From the NCBI GenBank assembly GCA_013400975.1, contig WBMZ01004770.1, forward strand, positions 248,001-312,000: 64,000 bases of DNA. The letters are read 5' to 3'. Below are positions 60,101 through 64,000 of the stretch, piece by piece. Numbering within the stretch: position 1 is the first letter of the stretch; every line of letters starts with the position of its first letter. The stretch comes from Atrichornis clamosus (Eukaryota > Chordata > Aves > Passeriformes > Menuridae). The notes under the pieces were generated by a model. The model saw only the letters and a list, made by a program, of their open reading frames with translations, had not been told where the DNA came from and did not search any database. Both the position numbers and the translations under genes were made by a program.

Positions 60101-63100
60101 TAATTTCTCTTGCCCAGGAGATAGAGATGAATGGAATGTTCTGTTGTCCCCTTTATTTTGACTATCTGGACTGTGGATCCAGGCATGTAGGGGTAAATAA
60201 GTCTCTCTGTTTGGTTGCACATTCCTTACAGGATGTGTGTGGAGGTGTGGACAATTGTGATTGTCTGCTTGTTTTAGCTACTGGCCTAATTGCCTGAGCC
60301 AGTGCAAAGGATGGTAGGTAGTACATAGAAAATTAATATAAACTACTAAAATATATTATTTATATCTATGTTAGGTATAATAAATAATCTAATAACTGTA
60401 TAATCCCACCTTCCCATCCCGTATAAGGAAGGAAACTGCAAATGCAAGGTGGTTTCTGAGACTCAATGCTTTCTTGAGGTGATGCATATTACTCACTGCC
60501 CTGTGTGCTGGGATGTGCCCAGTCCTAATCCAGCCCTGAAGTCCTGGCCTTCCTTCAAGTTTGCTTTGATGGGAAGGGCTCCTCACCTAACCTTACCTTT
60601 CTCTTCACCACAGAGCTTACCTGAAATGAACCCTGTGTTGACACTTGTGGAGGCAAAAAGTCTCTGTCTGGAAAGAAAAGGCCTTTTTATATCTGTACTA
60701 CAGAAGAAGAACTCATGTTAATTCTGGCTATGGCAGATCCTCTAGGCCCACACCTCTGACACACCCAATATAAAGAGAGTTTTAACAGGCACTTACCCTT
60801 AAGGGTGGGAGGGATGCTCAGTTTTATCACCTCACCACACCCCAGTCCAGGTTCCTCCAGGCCCTGTTCATTCCCTGTGTGCTGAGGTTTGTGTCCCTCA
60901 GCACTCACCTGCTCCAGGATACTCTGTGCTGCAAGAAAACAGGTAAAAAAGCACCTTTTTGCACAGGTTGGAGAGAACCAGTCAGTGCTAGGAAATGATG
61001 GATTTAGCACCCTCACACATCTCAAACCAAACCAGAACCCTGACCTCGAGACACCTGTGCCTCTCCAGCGATGCTGCTGGTGCCAGTGGAAGAGTCCTGA
61101 ACCCAGCAGGGCAAGCCTCAGACACGCCTGGTGGGAGCTGGCACTCACACTCCCTTCTGAAACTCACAATTTGCCGGGGCAAAGCCTGGCTCACTCGCTG
61201 TGCCGTGTTTAAAGGAGCATGAGCAAATTAAAAGGGAGTTGTTAAACACAGTGATCTCCTTATCTTTGTTATTAGTATTGCTTTCGATTACTCTGAATGA
61301 GAGATGGCAAGAAACCAGATTTGCTTTTGATCTTTAATACTACACGTTTCCTTTTCACTAAGCCCAAACAAGGAAAAACTATAACTCTGTTTCACTTTTG
61401 TCTTTCCCTTATTTGTTTTCATGTACGAGCACAGGGCTTCAATGTTCAGGCTGTAGATGATGCCAAGGAAAATTGAAGTCCAAACCAAGAAGCTGCTTTC
61501 ACTGGAATTTAAAAAAACAAATACAGAAAACTTTCTGTTGCTCATTTTATTTCATTTTCAATAAATCCAAATTTTGGGTCAACTCAACCTGACAGTGTTT
61601 ATCTAAACAAAAACGCAATGGTTATGGGAATGAGAGCTGGACCTTAAATCAGAGGAGGAGGAGACTTTGATTAGTATTTGGCTAGGAAGAATGAAAGTGT
61701 CTAAAGTGAAAGGATTTGAAGGCCTTGCCATGTTCCACTGAAGTGGGTATAAATTTTATCAGTATCTTTGAAGCAAGTAGAATCAGACTGTAAATTAGTG
61801 ATTCTGCATTACTTAATAACTCTTACTCAAGTCTAGTGCTTCTGGCTAACTTCAGTTTTTAGCTGGAGAGCAAACTGGAGGGGTTATTTGGAGTTGCCTT
61901 AAACCTATATGCTGCTAAATGATTTACTGGATATTTAGATACCTATAATCCTGGAATTAGACCTACTGGGATATAAATCCCTGAAGCTCGCAAGCAGTTA
62001 AATAAAGACTAAAAGGAAAAAGAAAAACCCATCTAATCCTTTCCATGCTAAGGTATATAATAGCACAAAATTGGAAAAATCCATCTTCCACACCAAATAG
62101 AGTGATTACAAATGAAGGCAAGAACATTACCCAAAAATATTGGAAGCTGGAGAAGTACTATGATCAAATAGAACAACAAACAAATCCTGAAAGAAAATGA
62201 AACTACATAAATATTTATGTATGTGTTTTACAGGGTCTGCACTGATTCTGAGTTCCTTCTGTACGCGCTTTTATCAAAATTCTTAGCGAACCGAATTCCA
62301 TACTTTTATTGCAAAGTTCTCCTTTTTATTTGCCAGGAGGGCATATCCAAAGCTCTCAAAAGGAGACTGAAACCATGGGCTGGATTTACTAAGGTCTGTG
62401 AAACTTCTTCTGCCTTATTGTGAGCAAATATGTGCTGGATTGCTGAGATGGAAGTTTAGCAGCCTGCCTCCAAATCCCACTGTGGACAGGAGAAAGCTGC
62501 CTTAGGACTTCAGTGGCCCAGAAGTCAGGCCCTGTGAGTATCCTTGTTCTGTTTTCCACTCCCAAAGGAGTTGGTAATGCAGTTGTCAGTGTACACAGCC
62601 AAACTCAGGAGCAACATCCACAGTTCTGGTTGCATCGTGCCATAAAATCTGGTTTTGAAGGACCTCAGTGTGTTTCAGTGCTGATACAAAGTACTTACTG
62701 CACAGTGCTGAAGAAATGAGGAAAGAAACTTTAAACTTATAGAATGGTCCTTGTTCGTTTGATGAAGTGTGTGAGGCTGCGTGCACGGCAGCATCTCTTG
62801 AATCAAGGGTTATTGTATGCACTGCAGAGATCCTGTGGGAAAGGAGGTAATACACTTCCATCCTAATTCCTGAAGTGTTCCTAGAAGAGCCAACTGCTGA
62901 ACTGACTGTGGTGCTTCCAGTACCTCGTCTGGTCATTCTGAAATTGATTTCACAAATATTTCATGTGTGTCGGGTGGGCCGATGAGGATGAGACGAACTC
63001 TAAGAAGAATTGATTCTACCCTTGGTCTGCTGTAGAACTTCATCACCTTAATATTGCAGAAGTTCAGCTGCGTCCTGCAGTCCTGGTGCTAAGAAATTAG

Positions 63101-63169
63101 AAGCAATTCCCTCAATAAGGTGACTTAACATGACTAATGACAAATACTGCAGGCTCTGGCCCTGCACCA
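57161..63169. other. Unique non-coding DNA, no gene seen
   Basis: No gene or transposon is recognised. The longest open frame in the whole window (153 codons, minus, 60687-61148) lies in a GC-richer patch at about 60780-61210 and shows no domain. A short (GAT)n run is listed separately. The remainder is ordinary AT-rich unique sequence. Confidence 0.55.
58463..58483 (+). repeat. Short (ATG)n microsatellite
   Basis: Seven ATG-type triplets with one interruption (acg) between 58463 and 58483, followed by agaatgataa. Confidence 0.85.
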
Positions 63170-63310
63170 CTACTGTATAAATGTAATTTTGTACAAATAG
63201 TCATATTCATGTGCAACCAGTGGATGTATTACTTCGAACATTTAACAAAACGAGCAGAGGCAGGTAATTAATTTTGGTTATTAAGCGTTTGCCCAGTATT
63301 CACACGTAGG
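63170..63310. promoter_or_regulatory. Candidate conserved non-coding element (weak)
   Basis: The block contains gtaattaattttggttattaag (63264-63285) with TAATTA and TTAAG (NKX-like) cores plus several CpGs (ttcgaac, aacgagc, agcgttt) in unique sequence. Its role is inferred. Confidence 0.28.
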
Positions 63311-64000
63311 AGAGGATCGTGGTTACTCTGCCTCTGGGGCTATCTTTGCATAATTTCCTTTGTTTGGTAACAACGTGCAATCCAGATATCAGGAAAGAGT
63401 CATATAATCCCTTTATGGTGGAATCTGTATGTTTACTAATACCCATGTACAGTTTGGGTGAATGTATTTGTGGCCAGCCTCTGCCCACTGACCAGGGCTG
63501 TGTATCCATGTGGGAGCACCAGTGGACACCTTCCTGTTTCAGGAGGCAGCAGCCTCAGCCAAATGCATTGTGCTAAAGTCTTGTGTTTCCCAAACTTCTC
63601 AGAATCTCACAGCAATTTTATGTGTTCTGTCCTTCAACATATGATTTATGTGATTGAGCTCTGGAGTGAGTTGTGAATTTTATTCTACAATATTGAAATG
63701 GAGAAGTGATGGAGTTCACAGACCAGAGTTTCTCAAGGGCGGCGCTGCCTGTCCTCCACCCCCGGTGCCTCAGCATCAGTCATTAGGCTCTGGCTGTTTG
63801 ATGAGCCTGCAGGACACATAGCAAAACCACCAGCCCTTCTGAAACTTGCTTCTAAGTCAAAAGAGCTTCCTTAGAGGTTTTTTTTGTTCTTGGAGATGCA
63901 CACTTTAAGAGCTGCTCCAAAAAATCCCAACCAGAGCAGAAACAGATAAATGTTAAGCTTCCTTTGCATTCCACAAGAGGTCCCAGCTGGTCTTTCTCTT
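63311..64000. other. Unique non-coding DNA at the window edge
   Basis: No gene is supported. A short GC-rich spot (ggcggcgctgcc near 63740) interrupts AT-rich sequence. The window ends without a recognisable feature. Confidence 0.5.

Noticed and set aside
60687..61148. 153-codon open frame, minus strand (longest in the window)
   Set aside because: Compositional bias of a GC-rich patch, no motif, and no neighbouring exon.
1..64000. Bacterial or phage systems, CRISPR arrays, operons, endogenous retroviruses, tRNA/rRNA/snRNA genes
   Set aside because: No long open frames, regularly spaced repeats, retroviral gene blocks or cloverleaf-like sequences were seen; CR1 elements and composition point to vertebrate nuclear DNA. 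Solo LTRs cannot be excluded by eye.

Overview
This window looks like vertebrate, most probably avian, non-coding DNA. The main evidence is two well-preserved 3' ends of CR1 LINE elements (about 32005-32668 and 43183-43535), the dominant retrotransposon of birds and other sauropsids. Recognisable repeats are otherwise very sparse, the sequence is AT-rich unique DNA depleted in CpG, and every reading frame is broken into short pieces. The longest open frames are about 140-155 codons, none resembles a known protein, and I find no convincing multi-exon gene, rRNA, tRNA, CRISPR array, operon or bacterial signal. The window is best read as intergenic DNA or the interior of a very large intron. CR1 also occurs in crocodilians and turtles, so 'bird' is an inference from repeat content and not proven.

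Layout. 1-13 kb: unique DNA with an ancient MIR-type SINE remnant (about 6330-6450), an 18-bp tandem duplication (6848-6883), and a GC/CpG-richer patch (about 12180-12720). 13-26 kb: unique DNA with further MIR-like remnants (15168-15240, 23407-23465), a (GT)n(AT)n microsatellite (18167-18203), and several AT-rich blocks dense in homeodomain, POU and SOX-like motifs. The best of these is about 19990-20240, the style typical of conserved developmental enhancers. 25.8-29 kb: two diverged copies, about 3 kb apart and in the same orientation, of an unidentified sequence of roughly 105-135 bp. 32-44 kb: three CR1 remnants in the + orientation, one retaining a recognisable reverse-transcriptase motif, plus two MIR remnants and a perfect 20-bp palindrome (41499-41518). 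44-64 kb: unique DNA with a 20-bp tandem duplication carrying two TTCCGGAA sites (46402-46441), further MIR-like remnants, homopolymer runs, a (GAT)n run, and one open stretch with plausible splice sites (51815-52279, minus).

How it works together: nothing here forms a pathway. The plausible biology is long-range cis-regulation: islands of motif-rich sequence in a repeat-poor background, some possibly derived from ancient SINEs. All regulatory calls are inferences from base composition and motifs; no alignment to other genomes was possible.
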